Positions 45,900-54,074 of a stretch of DNA of 64,000 nt are shown here, piece by piece; position 1 is the stretch's first letter; each line of letters opens with the position of its first letter. Both the position numbers and the translations under genes were made by a program. The notes beneath the pieces are model-generated. The model was not told the DNA's origin and did no database searches. It saw nothing but the letters and a program-made list of their open reading frames with translations. Origin of the DNA: Streptomyces sp. JB150 (lineage in GTDB: Bacteria; Actinomycetota; Actinomycetes; Streptomycetales; Streptomycetaceae); the NCBI RefSeq assembly GCF_011193355.1, contig NZ_CP049780.1:5313803-5377802 (forward strand), read 5' to 3'.

Positions 45900-47365
45900 G
45901 CCTCGGCGCCTGTGGTGGTGGCCGTCGCGGACTGCGGTTCCGCGGCGGCCGTTTCCTTCCCCTGGCCGGTGCGGCCCGACGTGCGGCCCGTACGGCCGGT
46001 CAGCGCCAGGTACGCGGAACCGCCCACCGCACCCGACAGCAGGAAGCTGACGTCGATCCCGCCGGTGAGGGCCAGCAGCGGCCCCTCGTACGACGGCAGG
46101 GCCACCGCCGACACGCCGACGGCCGCGCCCAGCGCCCAGGAGACGGTGGCCGGGATGTTCCAGCCGGCCGTGAACCAGTACGCGCCGCCCCGCGCCCGGC
46201 GGTTGAACACCTGGAGCGCGTCCGCGTCGTAGACCCCGCCGCAGCGGACGAAGCCGATGAGGGTGACGACGGCCCACGGCGTGCCGATCGCGGTGAGCAG
46301 CAGCACGAAGGACGTCATCGCCGTCTGCGCCTCGATGGCGAAGTGCCCGGCGAAGACGCAGGCCGTGGCGAGCACGGCGACCGTACAGGTGGCCCGCGCC
46401 CGGGACAGCCGCGGCAGGATCGCGTCCAGGTCGAGGCCCATCGAGTACAGCATCAGGCCCGCGTTGCCCACCGAACCGGCCGAGGCGGCGAGCAGCAGCG
46501 GCAGCAGGTACCAGGCGGGGGCGGCCTCGGCGAGCGGCCCGGCGTAGTCGAGGGCGGCGCGGGCGGCGAACGAGGTGAAGGTGCCGAACAGCTGCGGCAC
46601 CAGCAGGCCGAGCAGCAGGCCCGCCCAGGTCGCGTTCAGGACCTTGCGCGGGGTGTGGCGGGCGGGGGAGATGTAGCGGGTGTAGTCGCCGAGCAGGGTG
46701 ATGAAGGCGACCGGCCCGGACAGGCCCGCGGCCACCGCCGCCAGCACCCACGTCTGCCAGAACCCGCCGAGCAGATGGCCGCCGGTCTCCGGGAGCGCGG
46801 CCGGGGTGAAGTCCGGGGCGTAGGCGATCACGCCGAGGACCAGCAGGGCGGTCATGCCGATCGCGAGCAGGCGGGACATCGCCAGCAGCACCCGGTAGCC
46901 GTAGACGGCGCCCGCGACGGTCGCCGCCGCCAGCAGCCCGTAGACCAGGACGTACGACATCTCGCCCGCGGGCAGGCCGACCAGCCGGCCCAGCACCCGC
47001 ACCGTGACGTCGCCGCCGATCCACACCGTCAGCGCGGTGTAGCCGAGGGCGAGCAGCAGGCCGACGACCGAGCCGACGAGCCGTCCGCGCACCCCGAACT
47101 GGGCGCCGGAGGAGGTGGACAGGTTGGTCGCGGTGCGCAGCGAGATGAGCGCCAGCGGGGCGGTGAAGGCGATGCCGGCCAGGGTGCCCACGACGATCGC
47201 GCTGACCGACGCCCACCAGTCCAGCCCGAAGGACGGCGGCAGCCAGCCGAAGACGATCACTCCGAGGCAGAGATTGGAGCCGAGCAGGATCGACACCAGG
47301 TCACGGGGCGTGCTGGTGCGTTCCTCCTCGGGGATGGTGTCGACTCCGCGCTGTTCCATCGGCAT
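45896..47365 (-). CDS. NCS1-family nucleobase/cytosine-type permease
   Basis: A 489-residue protein with 12 hydrophobic helices and NCS1 features ([20 protein letters not shown] in helix 1, then [16 protein letters not shown] in the middle). NCS1 symporters import cytosine, uracil, allantoin, hydantoins or thiamine precursors. ATG 47365 has AAGGAG 9-14 nt upstream. Its stop overlaps ilvE by 4 bp (convergent). It is divergent from the urease-like operon, so it may supply a nitrogen-rich substrate to it. Confidence 0.9.
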   Translation of the reverse strand: MPMEQRGVDTIPEEERTSTPRDLVSILLGSNLCLGVIVFGWLPPSFGLDWWASVSAIVVGTLAGIAFTAPLALISLRTATNLSTSSGAQFGVRGRLVGSVVGLLLALGYTALTVWIGGDVTVRVLGRLVGLPAGEMSYVLVYGLLAAATVAGAVYGYRVLLAMSRLLAIGMTALLVLGVIAYAPDFTPAALPETGGHLLGGFWQTWVLAAVAAGLSGPVAFITLLGDYTRYISPARHTPRKVLNATWAGLLLGLLVPQLFGTFTSFAARAALDYAGPLAEAAPAWYLLPLLLAASAGSVGNAGLMLYSMGLDLDAILPRLSRARATCTVAVLATACVFAGHFAIEAQTAMTSFVLLLTAIGTPWAVVTLIGFVRCGGVYDADALQVFNRRARGGAYWFTAGWNIPATVSWALGAAVGVSAVALPSYEGPLLALTGGIDVSFLLSGAVGGSAYLALTGRTGRTSGRTGQGKETAAAEPQSATATTTGAEA

Positions 47366-47465
47366 GGCCTGGTCTCCTTCGACGCCGCCTGACAGTTTTG
47401 AACGGCGCTCAATGTGACGTGGCTCAAGGTGGCCCGTCAATGCTTCCACTGCGAGAATCTTGTGT

Positions 47466-47482
47466 TTAGAGTGATGCTCTAA
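47466..47482. promoter_or_regulatory. Inverted repeat before the urease-like operon
   Basis: TTAGAG-TGATG-CTCTAA, perfect 6-bp arms, lies 29 bp before the ureAB start in an AT-rich patch of the 146-bp divergent gap. It is a plausible operator for the TetR regulator encoded downstream at 51315, or for another repressor. TTGTGT just before it may be a -35 box; no good -10 was found. Confidence 0.6.
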
Positions 47483-47511
47483 TCCTGGGGAGGCAAGGAG
47501 GTGCCCGCGTC

Positions 47512-48207
47512 ATGAGACTGACCCCCACGGAACGTGACCGGCTGCTGCTCTTCACAGCCGCCGAGCTGGCCCGCGCCCGCCGCGCCCGCGGCCTGAGGCT
47601 CAACGTGCCGGAGGCCACGGCGCTCATCGCGGACACCGTCTGCGAGGCAGCCCGCGACGGGAAGCGGCTCGCCGAGGCCGTCGAGGCGGCCCGGTCCGTG
47701 CTCGGCCCCGACGACGTCCTGCCCGGCGTCGCCGACGTGGTCACCGAGGTCATGGTCGAGGCCGTCTTCGACGACGGCTCCCGGCTCGCCGTCGTCTCCG
47801 ACCCGCTCGGCGCGGGCCTCGGCGAGCGGGGTCCGGGCGCGCTGCTGCCGGGACCGGCCCACGCCGATCCGGAGCCCGTGGTGCGGCTGCGGGTCACCAA
47901 CACCGCGGGCGTGCCGGTCTCCGTCACCTCGCACTTCCACTTCTTCGAGGCCAACCCGCGGCTCGACTTCGACCGTGCCGCGGCCTACGGCATGCGGCTC
48001 GCCGTCCCCGCCGGATCGTCCGTGCGCTTCGGGCCGGGCGAGAGCGGCGAGGTCGGCCTGGTGCCGATCGGCGGCGAGCGGATCGCGATCGGCTTCGCCG
48101 GACTGGTCGACGGGCCGCTGGACGCGCCGGGCGCGAAGGAAGAGGCCCTGCGCCGGGCCGCCGCCTGCGGATACCTGGGAGTTCCCCGCGAGGAGGGAAA
48201 CCGATGA
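47512..48207 (+). CDS. ureAB: Urease gamma/beta subunit fusion
   Basis: A 231-residue protein fusing both small urease subunits. Residues 1-100 are gamma (MRLTPTERDRLLLFTAAELA, then LNVPEATALIADTVCEAARD, and LPGVADVVTEVMVEAVFDDG). Residues about 122-225 are beta (VRLRVTNTAGVPVSVTSHFH, FFEANPRLDFDRAAAYGMRL, PAGSSVRFGPGESGEVGLVP). AAGGAGGT precedes the ATG. Its stop overlaps the start of ureC (ATGA), so the stoichiometry is coupled. Gamma/beta fusions occur in other actinobacteria and Helicobacter. Confidence 0.95.
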   Translation: MRLTPTERDRLLLFTAAELARARRARGLRLNVPEATALIADTVCEAARDGKRLAEAVEAARSVLGPDDVLPGVADVVTEVMVEAVFDDGSRLAVVSDPLGAGLGERGPGALLPGPAHADPEPVVRLRVTNTAGVPVSVTSHFHFFEANPRLDFDRAAAYGMRLAVPAGSSVRFGPGESGEVGLVPIGGERIAIGFAGLVDGPLDAPGAKEEALRRAAACGYLGVPREEGNR

Positions 48208-49916
48208 GCCGCCCCGGAGGACACCCCGCCGAAGCCCGCCGCCTCACCCCCCACGAGTACGCCGCCACCCACGGCCCCCGCGCCGGCGACCGCATCCGCC
48301 TCGGCGACTCGGGCCTGACGATCGAGGTCGAGTCCGACGCGCAGCGCTACGGCGACGAGTTCCTCGCCGGATTCGGCAAGACCGCCCGCGACGGACTGCA
48401 CCTGAAGGCCGCCGCCGTCCGCGAGACCTGCGACGTCGTCATCAGCAACGTCGTCGTCATCGACGCCGTGCAGGGCATCCGCAAGGTGTCCATCGGCATC
48501 CGCGAGGGCCGGATCCGCTCCATCGGCCGGGCCGGCAACCCCGACACCCTCGACGGCGTCGACGTCGTCGTCGGCACCGGCACCTCGATCGTCTCCGGCG
48601 AGGGCCTGATCGCCACCGCCGGCGCCGTCGACACCCACGTCCACCTGCTGTCGCCGCGCATCATGGAGGCCTCCCTCGCCTCCGGCGTCACCACCATCAT
48701 CGGCCAGGAGTTCGGCCCGGTGTGGGGCGTCGGCGTCAACTCGCCCTGGGCGCTCCGGCACGCCTTCAACGCGTTCGACGCCTGGCCCGTCAACATCGGC
48801 TTCCTCGGCCGCGGTTCGTCCTCCCACGAGGCCCCGCTGATCGAGGCCCTCGCCGAGGGCGGCGCGTCCGGGTTCAAGGTGCACGAGGACATGGGCGCCC
48901 ACACCCGCGCCCTGGACACCGCGCTGCGCGTCGCCGAGGACCACGACGTCCAGGTCGCCCTGCACAGCGACGGCCTGAACGAGTGCCTGTCGGTCGAGGA
49001 CACCCTGCGCGTCCTGGAGGGCCGTACGATCCACGCCTTCCACATCGAGGGCTGCGGCGGCGGACACGTGCCCAACGTGCTGAAGATGGCGGGCGTGCCG
49101 AACGTCATCGGCTCCTCCACCAACCCCACCCTGCCCTTCGGCCGGGACGCGGTCGCCGAGCACTACGGCATGATCGTCTCCGTCCACGACCTCAAGCCCG
49201 ACCTGCCCGGCGACGTCGCCATGGCCCGCGACCGCATCCGCGCCGGCACGATGGGCGCCGAGGACGTGCTGCACGACCTGGGCGCGATCGGCATCACCTC
49301 GTCCGACGCGCAGGGCATGGGCCGCGCGGGCGAGACCGTGCGCCGCACCTTCGCCATGGCCGACAAGATGAAGGCCGAACTCGGCGGCCCGGACACCGGC
49401 CACGACAACGAGCGCGTCCTGCGCTACATGGCCAAGCTGACCATCAACCCGGCCATCGCGCACGGCCTCGCCCACGAGGTCGGCTCCATCGAGACCGGCA
49501 AGCTCGCCGACATCGTGCTGTGGCGCCCCGAGTACTTCGGCGCCAAGCCGCAGCTCGTCCTCAAGGCGGGCTTCCCGGCGTACGGCGTGGTGGGTGATCC
49601 CAACGCGGCCACCGACACCTGCGAACCCCTCGTGCTCGGCCCGCAGTTCGGCGCGCATGGGGCCACCCCGGCCGACATCTCCGTCGCCTTCGTCGCGCGG
49701 GCCGCCCTCGACCAGGGCCGCGACACCCTGCCCACCCGCCGCCGCCGGGTCGCCGTGCGCGGCACGCGCGGCATCGGGCCGGCCGACCTGCGCCTGAACT
49801 CCCGTATCGGAGCGGTCGACGTCGACCAGCGCACGGGCCTCGTCACGCTGGACGGCGAGCCCCTGCGCTCCGAACCGGCCGACTCCGTCTCCCTCAACCG
49901 CCTCTACTTCCTCTGA
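48204..49916 (+). CDS. ureC: Urease alpha subunit, divergent (flap Cys replaced)
   Basis: A 570-residue amidohydrolase. All nickel ligands are present: His145/His147 (DTHVH), carbamylated Lys225 (GFKVHED), His254 (LHSDG), His280 (FHIEGCGGGH) and Asp368 (SSDAQGMGRAGE). The flap segment aligns without gaps to Klebsiella UreC but has Val327 where the active-site Cys319 should be and Asp329 for His321; catalytic His320 (here His328) and Arg336 are kept. Canonical urease hydrolyses urea to ammonia and carbamate. No ureD/E/F/G accessory genes lie nearby. The substrate may not be urea. Confidence 0.93.
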   Translation: MSRPGGHPAEARRLTPHEYAATHGPRAGDRIRLGDSGLTIEVESDAQRYGDEFLAGFGKTARDGLHLKAAAVRETCDVVISNVVVIDAVQGIRKVSIGIREGRIRSIGRAGNPDTLDGVDVVVGTGTSIVSGEGLIATAGAVDTHVHLLSPRIMEASLASGVTTIIGQEFGPVWGVGVNSPWALRHAFNAFDAWPVNIGFLGRGSSSHEAPLIEALAEGGASGFKVHEDMGAHTRALDTALRVAEDHDVQVALHSDGLNECLSVEDTLRVLEGRTIHAFHIEGCGGGHVPNVLKMAGVPNVIGSSTNPTLPFGRDAVAEHYGMIVSVHDLKPDLPGDVAMARDRIRAGTMGAEDVLHDLGAIGITSSDAQGMGRAGETVRRTFAMADKMKAELGGPDTGHDNERVLRYMAKLTINPAIAHGLAHEVGSIETGKLADIVLWRPEYFGAKPQLVLKAGFPAYGVVGDPNAATDTCEPLVLGPQFGAHGATPADISVAFVARAALDQGRDTLPTRRRRVAVRGTRGIGPADLRLNSRIGAVDVDQRTGLVTLDGEPLRSEPADSVSLNRLYFL

Positions 49917-49930
49917 CCCGGGACATCTCC

Positions 49931-50953
49931 ATGACCTACCGCATGCCCCCCGAGTGGGCCCCGCACGAGCGCACCTGGATGGCCTGGCCCGGCCCCAACC
50001 CGACGTTCACCACGGACGAGGAGCTGGCCGGGGCCCGCGCCGCCTGGGCGTCCGTGGCCCGCGCCGTGCGCCGCTTCGAACCGGTGACGATGGTGCACGG
50101 CCCCGGCCAGGCGGAGTCCGCGCGGGCACTGCTCGGCCCGGACATCGACCTGGTGGAGCGCGAGCTGGACGACGCGTGGATGCGCGACATCGGCCCGACC
50201 TTCGTGACCGACGAGGAGGGCCGGCTCGCCGCCGTGGACTGGGTGTTCAACGGCTGGGGCGGCCAGGACTGGGCCCGCTGGGAGCACGACTCCAAGATCG
50301 CCCGCCATGTCGCGGACCTCGCCGGAGTCCCGGTGCTCGCCAGCCCCCTCGTCAACGAGGGCGGCGCGATCCACGTCGACGGCGAGGGCACGGTCCTGCT
50401 GACCGACACCGTCCAGCTCGGCTCCGGCCGCAACCCCGGCTGGACCCGCGAGCAGGTCGAGGCGGAGGTCCACGCCAAGCTCGGCACCACCAAGGCGATC
50501 TGGCTCCCGCACGGCCTGGCCGGCGACTACGGCACGTACGGCACCCAGGGCCACGTCGACATCGTCGCCGCCTTCGCCCGGCCCGGCACCGTCCTCGTGC
50601 ACAGCCAGCGCGACCCCGCCCACCCCGACCACGCCCGCTCCCGGCTGTACCTGGACATCCTGCGCACCCAGACCGACGCCGAGGGCCGCCCCCTGGAGGT
50701 CGTGGAGATCCCCGCGCCCACGGTCCTGAAGGACGAGGACGGCGACTGGGTCGACTACTCCTACATCAACCACTACCTCTGCAACGGCGGCGTCGTCCTG
50801 TGCGCCTTCGACGACCCGAACGACGACGTCGCCGCCGGCATCTTCCGCCGCCTGTTCCCCGACCGGACGGTCACCCTCGTCGACGCCCGCCGGATCTTCG
50901 CGGGCGGCGGAGGCATCCACTGCATCACCCAGCAGCAGCCGAAGGTCCGCTGA
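49931..50953 (+). CDS. aguA: Agmatine deiminase
   Basis: A 340-residue guanidine-modifying enzyme of the peptidylarginine-deiminase fold. Typical motifs are MPPEWAPHERTWMAWPG, ELDDAWMRDIGPTFV, PLVNEGGAIHVDGEGTVLLT, GTQGHVDIVAAF (His/Asp) and the catalytic Cys in AGGGGIHCITQQQP. It converts agmatine to N-carbamoylputrescine and ammonia. It starts 14 bp after ureC, so both are probably in one operon, yet the usual next enzyme, N-carbamoylputrescine amidase, is absent here. Confidence 0.93.
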   Translation: MTYRMPPEWAPHERTWMAWPGPNPTFTTDEELAGARAAWASVARAVRRFEPVTMVHGPGQAESARALLGPDIDLVERELDDAWMRDIGPTFVTDEEGRLAAVDWVFNGWGGQDWARWEHDSKIARHVADLAGVPVLASPLVNEGGAIHVDGEGTVLLTDTVQLGSGRNPGWTREQVEAEVHAKLGTTKAIWLPHGLAGDYGTYGTQGHVDIVAAFARPGTVLVHSQRDPAHPDHARSRLYLDILRTQTDAEGRPLEVVEIPAPTVLKDEDGDWVDYSYINHYLCNGGVVLCAFDDPNDDVAAGIFRRLFPDRTVTLVDARRIFAGGGGIHCITQQQPKVR

Positions 50954-50991
50954 CGGTCCGCGCGGGAGGCCCGGTCGGGTAGAACATACGG

Positions 50992-51318
50992 GTGAACGTC
51001 CTGGTCTGCGCGGCGTGCGGCCGCCCTCCCACCGAACCGGCGCGGCTGCTGCCCCGGCCGTCCGGCCGCCCGGCGTACGACGGCCCGCCGAACACCGACG
51101 GCTCGCGGCACGCCCCGCCGGCCGTGCCGCGCGTCGCCCACGCGGGAAGACCCGAAGGGCGCGGCATCCGCGAGGCCGGCCGGCCCGGCCGCACCCGGAC
51201 GGCCCGCTGCCGGGACGCCCGCGGCCGCGCCGCCGCCGGCACGCCGGCCGGCGCGTGCCCCCGCCCCGGCCGGCACCGCTTCCAGCCCGACGCCGTCCGG
51301 GTGGAGGCCGCCCCGTGA
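50992..51318 (+). CDS. Small protein with an N-terminal CxxC motif
   Basis: A 108-residue protein starting MNVLVCAACGRPPTEPARLL, a CxxC knuckle seen in small Streptomyces proteins, followed by an Arg/Pro/Ala-rich tail. TAGAAC (50980-50985) ends 6 nt before GTG 50992, suggesting a leaderless start. Its stop overlaps the TetR start as GTGA, which supports translation of this frame. Function unknown; the low-complexity tail may be decayed. Confidence 0.6.
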   Translation: MNVLVCAACGRPPTEPARLLPRPSGRPAYDGPPNTDGSRHAPPAVPRVAHAGRPEGRGIREAGRPGRTRTARCRDARGRAAAGTPAGACPRPGRHRFQPDAVRVEAAP

Positions 51319-51917
51319 GCACCCGTCGCCGTACCCCCGCACCGCCGCGCGAGGACGTCCTCGCCGCGGCGATGGGGATGATCGCCGAACGCGGTCTGGA
51401 GAAGCTGACCATGGCCGCGCTCGGCCGTGAGGTCGGCATGAGCAGCGGCCACCTCCTCTACTACTTCCGCACCAAGGACGAGCTGCTGCTGCAGACCCTG
51501 GAGTGGAGCGAGGGCCGTCTCGGCGCGCAGCGGGGGCGGCTGCTGGCCCGCCCCGTGCCGGCCCGCGAACGCCTCGACGCCTACGTCGACCTGTACGTCC
51601 CCGACGGCCACCGCGACCCGCACTGGACGCTGTGGCTGGAGGTCTGGAACCGCTCGCAGAACGCCGACGACGACGCCCGCGACCGGCAGGTCGCCATCGA
51701 GGGCGCCTGGCACCGCGACCTGGTCGCGCTGCTCGCCGAGGGCGTGTCGCGAGGCGAGTTCCGCCCCGTCGACCCCGACCGGTTCGCCGCCCGCCTGCGG
51801 GCGCTGCTCGACGGCTTCGCCATCCACGTCGCCATCGGCCTGCGCGGCACCGACCGGGAGCAGATCCTCGGTCACGTACGGGAGTTCCTGGACCAGACCC
51901 TCCTCGCGGACGCGTGA
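51315..51917 (+). CDS. TetR-family regulator of the urease-like/agmatine deiminase cluster
   Basis: A 200-residue TetR protein. The helix-turn-helix reads MGMIAERGLEKLTMAALGRE then VGMSSGHLLYYFRTKDELLL; the C-terminal domain resembles BetI-like TetR_C regulators. GTG 51315 overlaps the previous stop, giving translational coupling. Its likely targets are the local operon and the divergent NCS1 permease through the 47466-47482 inverted repeat; this is inference from position. Confidence 0.9.
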   Translation: MSTRRRTPAPPREDVLAAAMGMIAERGLEKLTMAALGREVGMSSGHLLYYFRTKDELLLQTLEWSEGRLGAQRGRLLARPVPARERLDAYVDLYVPDGHRDPHWTLWLEVWNRSQNADDDARDRQVAIEGAWHRDLVALLAEGVSRGEFRPVDPDRFAARLRALLDGFAIHVAIGLRGTDREQILGHVREFLDQTLLADA

Positions 51918-52010
51918 GACGACGCCGGCCGGCGGGTGCGACGAGTGATCAGGGGCTCGCATACTGAGACAGGCCGGTCACGGAGGGTCGGTCTGTGCCA
52001 GACTGCCCCC

Positions 52011-52061
52011 GTGCTCTCGTTCGCCACGATTATTGGCAGCAGGCGCGCCGGTCCGCAGTGA
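52011..52061 (+). CDS. cimA attenuation leader peptide
   Basis: A 16-codon ORF from GTG 52011 encodes MLSFATIIGSRRAGPQ with tandem Ile codons, both ATT, which are very rare in this genome. CAGACT (51999-52004) ends 6 nt before it, so a leaderless start is likely; no ribosome site is seen. An intrinsic terminator follows 54 nt after its stop, ahead of cimA. The Ile pair fits the product: citramalate synthase makes the 2-ketobutyrate precursor of isoleucine. Confidence 0.72.
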   Translation: MLSFATIIGSRRAGPQ

Positions 52062-52115
52062 CCGCCTCGTACGACCCGGTACGGGCGGACACCGTCGTCC
52101 TCGACCCGCGCGCAG

Positions 52116-52147
52116 ACCTCTCGCACCCGCGAGAGGTTTTTCGTTTT
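52116..52147 (+). terminator. Intrinsic terminator (attenuator) before cimA
   Basis: ACCTCTCGC (52116-52124) pairs with GCGAGAGGT (52129-52137), loop ACCC, followed by TTTTCGTTTT (from 52138). It lies 103 bp before cimA. A competing hairpin upstream, CCGCC-T-CGTAC with GTACG-GGCGG (52062-52088), could act as the pause/alternative structure. The 333-bp gap 51918-52250 is thus filled by a regulatory leader. Confidence 0.85.
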
Positions 52148-52250
52148 CCTGGCCCACCCCCAGCCGGGAAAAGAGCGCGAGGGATCACAGAAGGACGGTG
52201 GAGCCGGTCATTCCGGTAGACCGAGATCCCCCTACAGGAGCCTTCCCATC

Positions 52251-53855
52251 ATGACCGCATCCAGCGAGCTCGACGATTCGTTCCACGTCTTCGACACCAC
52301 CCTGCGCGACGGCGCGCAGCGCGAGGGCATCAACCTCACGGTCGCGGACAAGCTCGCCATCGCACGGCACCTGGACGACTTCGGCGTGGGCTTCATCGAG
52401 GGCGGCTGGCCCGGCGCCAACCCGCGGGACACCGAGTTCTTCGCCCGCGCCCAGGCGGAGATCGACTTCCGCCACGCCCAGCTCGTCGCCTTCGGCTCCA
52501 CCCGCCGGGCCGGCACCACCGCCGCCGACGACCCGCAGGTCAAGGCGCTCCTCGACTCCGGCGCACCGGTGATCACCCTGGTCGCCAAGTCCCACGACCG
52601 CCATGTCGAGCTGGCCCTGCGCACCACCCTCGACGAGAACCTGGAGATGGTCCGCGACACCGTCGCGCACCTCAAGGCCCAGGGCCGCCGGGTCTTCGTC
52701 GACTGCGAGCACTTCTTCGACGGCTATCGCGCCAACCCCGAGTACGCCAAGGCGGTCGTCCGTACGGCGTCGGAGGCCGGCGCCGACGTGGTCGTCCTGT
52801 GCGACACCAACGGCGGCATGCTCCCGGCGCAGATCCACGCCGTCGTCGCCACCGTCCTCGCCGACACCGGCGCCCGGCTCGGCATCCACGCCCAGGACGA
52901 CACCGGCTGCGCGGTCGCCAACACCCTCGCCGCCGTCGACGCGGGCGCCACCCACGTCCAGTGCACCGCCAACGGCTACGGCGAGCGCGTCGGCAACGCC
53001 AACCTGTTCCCGGTGGTGGCCGCGCTGGAGCTGAAGTACGGCAAGAAGGTCCTGCCCGACGGCAGGCTGCGCGAGATGACCCGGATCTCGCACGCCATCG
53101 CCGAGGTCGTCAACCTCACCCCCTCCACCCACCAGCCGTACGTCGGCCTCTCCGCCTTCGCGCACAAGGCCGGCCTGCACGCCTCCGCCATCAAGGTCGA
53201 CCCGGACCTCTACCAGCACATCGACCCCGAGCAGGTCGGCAACACCATGCGGATGCTGGTCTCCGACATGGCGGGCCGGGCGTCCGTCGAGCTGAAGGGC
53301 AAGGAGCTGGGCATCGACCTCGGCGGCGACCGCGAACTGGTCGGCCGGGTCGTTGAGCGCGTCAAGGAACGCGAGCTGCAGGGCTACACCTACGAGGCCG
53401 CCGACGCGAGCTTCGAACTCCTGCTGCGCACCGAGGTCCAGGGCAAGCCGCTGCGCTACTTCGAGGTCGAGTCCTGGCGGGCCATCGTCGAGGACCGCCC
53501 CGACGGCACCCACGCCAACGAGGCCACCGTCAAGCTGTGGGCCAAGGGCGAGCGGATCGTCGCCACCGCCGAGGGCAACGGCCCGGTCAACGCCCTCGAC
53601 CGGGCGCTGCGCGTCGCCCTGGAGAAGATCTACCCGCAGCTCGCCCAGCTGGAGCTGGTCGACTACAAGGTCCGCATCCTGGAGGGCAAGCACGGCACGC
53701 AGTCCACGACCCGGGTCCTGATCTCCACCTCGGACGGAACCGGCGAGTGGTCGACGGTCGGCGTCGCGGAGAACGTCATCGCCGCCTCCTGGCAGGCCCT
53801 GGAGGACGCCTGCACCTACGGCCTGCTGCGGGCGGGGGTACAGCCCGCGGAGTGA
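52251..53855 (+). CDS. cimA: Citramalate synthase
   Basis: A 534-residue DRE-TIM enzyme of the citramalate synthase family (TIGR00977-like) rather than LeuA: VFDTTLRDGAQREGINLTVA, FGVGFIEGGWPGANPRDTEF, HAQDDTGCAVANTLAAVDAG, QCTANGYGERVGNANLFPVV, then the C-terminal LeuA-type allosteric domain. It condenses pyruvate and acetyl-CoA to (R)-citramalate, giving 2-ketobutyrate for isoleucine without threonine deaminase. AGGAG precedes ATG 52251. It is the only structural gene behind the Ile leader/terminator. Confidence 0.94.
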   Translation: MTASSELDDSFHVFDTTLRDGAQREGINLTVADKLAIARHLDDFGVGFIEGGWPGANPRDTEFFARAQAEIDFRHAQLVAFGSTRRAGTTAADDPQVKALLDSGAPVITLVAKSHDRHVELALRTTLDENLEMVRDTVAHLKAQGRRVFVDCEHFFDGYRANPEYAKAVVRTASEAGADVVVLCDTNGGMLPAQIHAVVATVLADTGARLGIHAQDDTGCAVANTLAAVDAGATHVQCTANGYGERVGNANLFPVVAALELKYGKKVLPDGRLREMTRISHAIAEVVNLTPSTHQPYVGLSAFAHKAGLHASAIKVDPDLYQHIDPEQVGNTMRMLVSDMAGRASVELKGKELGIDLGGDRELVGRVVERVKERELQGYTYEAADASFELLLRTEVQGKPLRYFEVESWRAIVEDRPDGTHANEATVKLWAKGERIVATAEGNGPVNALDRALRVALEKIYPQLAQLELVDYKVRILEGKHGTQSTTRVLISTSDGTGEWSTVGVAENVIAASWQALEDACTYGLLRAGVQPAE

Positions 53856-53874
53856 GCCGCGCGCCCGGCACGGG

Positions 53875-53910
53875 CCCGGCGGGTTCCCGCGACGCGTGGA
53901 ACCCGCCGGG
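53875..53910 (+). terminator. Terminator after cimA
   Basis: CCGGCGGGTTCC pairs perfectly with GGAACCCGCCGG (12 bp, extended by one C-G), with a 10-nt loop, 20 bp after the stop. A direct repeat of GAGGTCCGGGTGC follows at about 53918-53960. Confidence 0.82.
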
Positions 53911-54074
53911 GCGGGTACCGAGGTCCGGGTGCACCCTCCAGATGCCGAGGTCCGGGTGCCGGCCCGTGCGGTCGGCACCGCGGCCGTACCTGCGGCCGGC
54001 CGTGCCGGGAGCCGCTGCGCGGTGCCGTCCGGGACCGATGTCAATATTCGCCCGTTTCGGGTACTTTCGAACAT

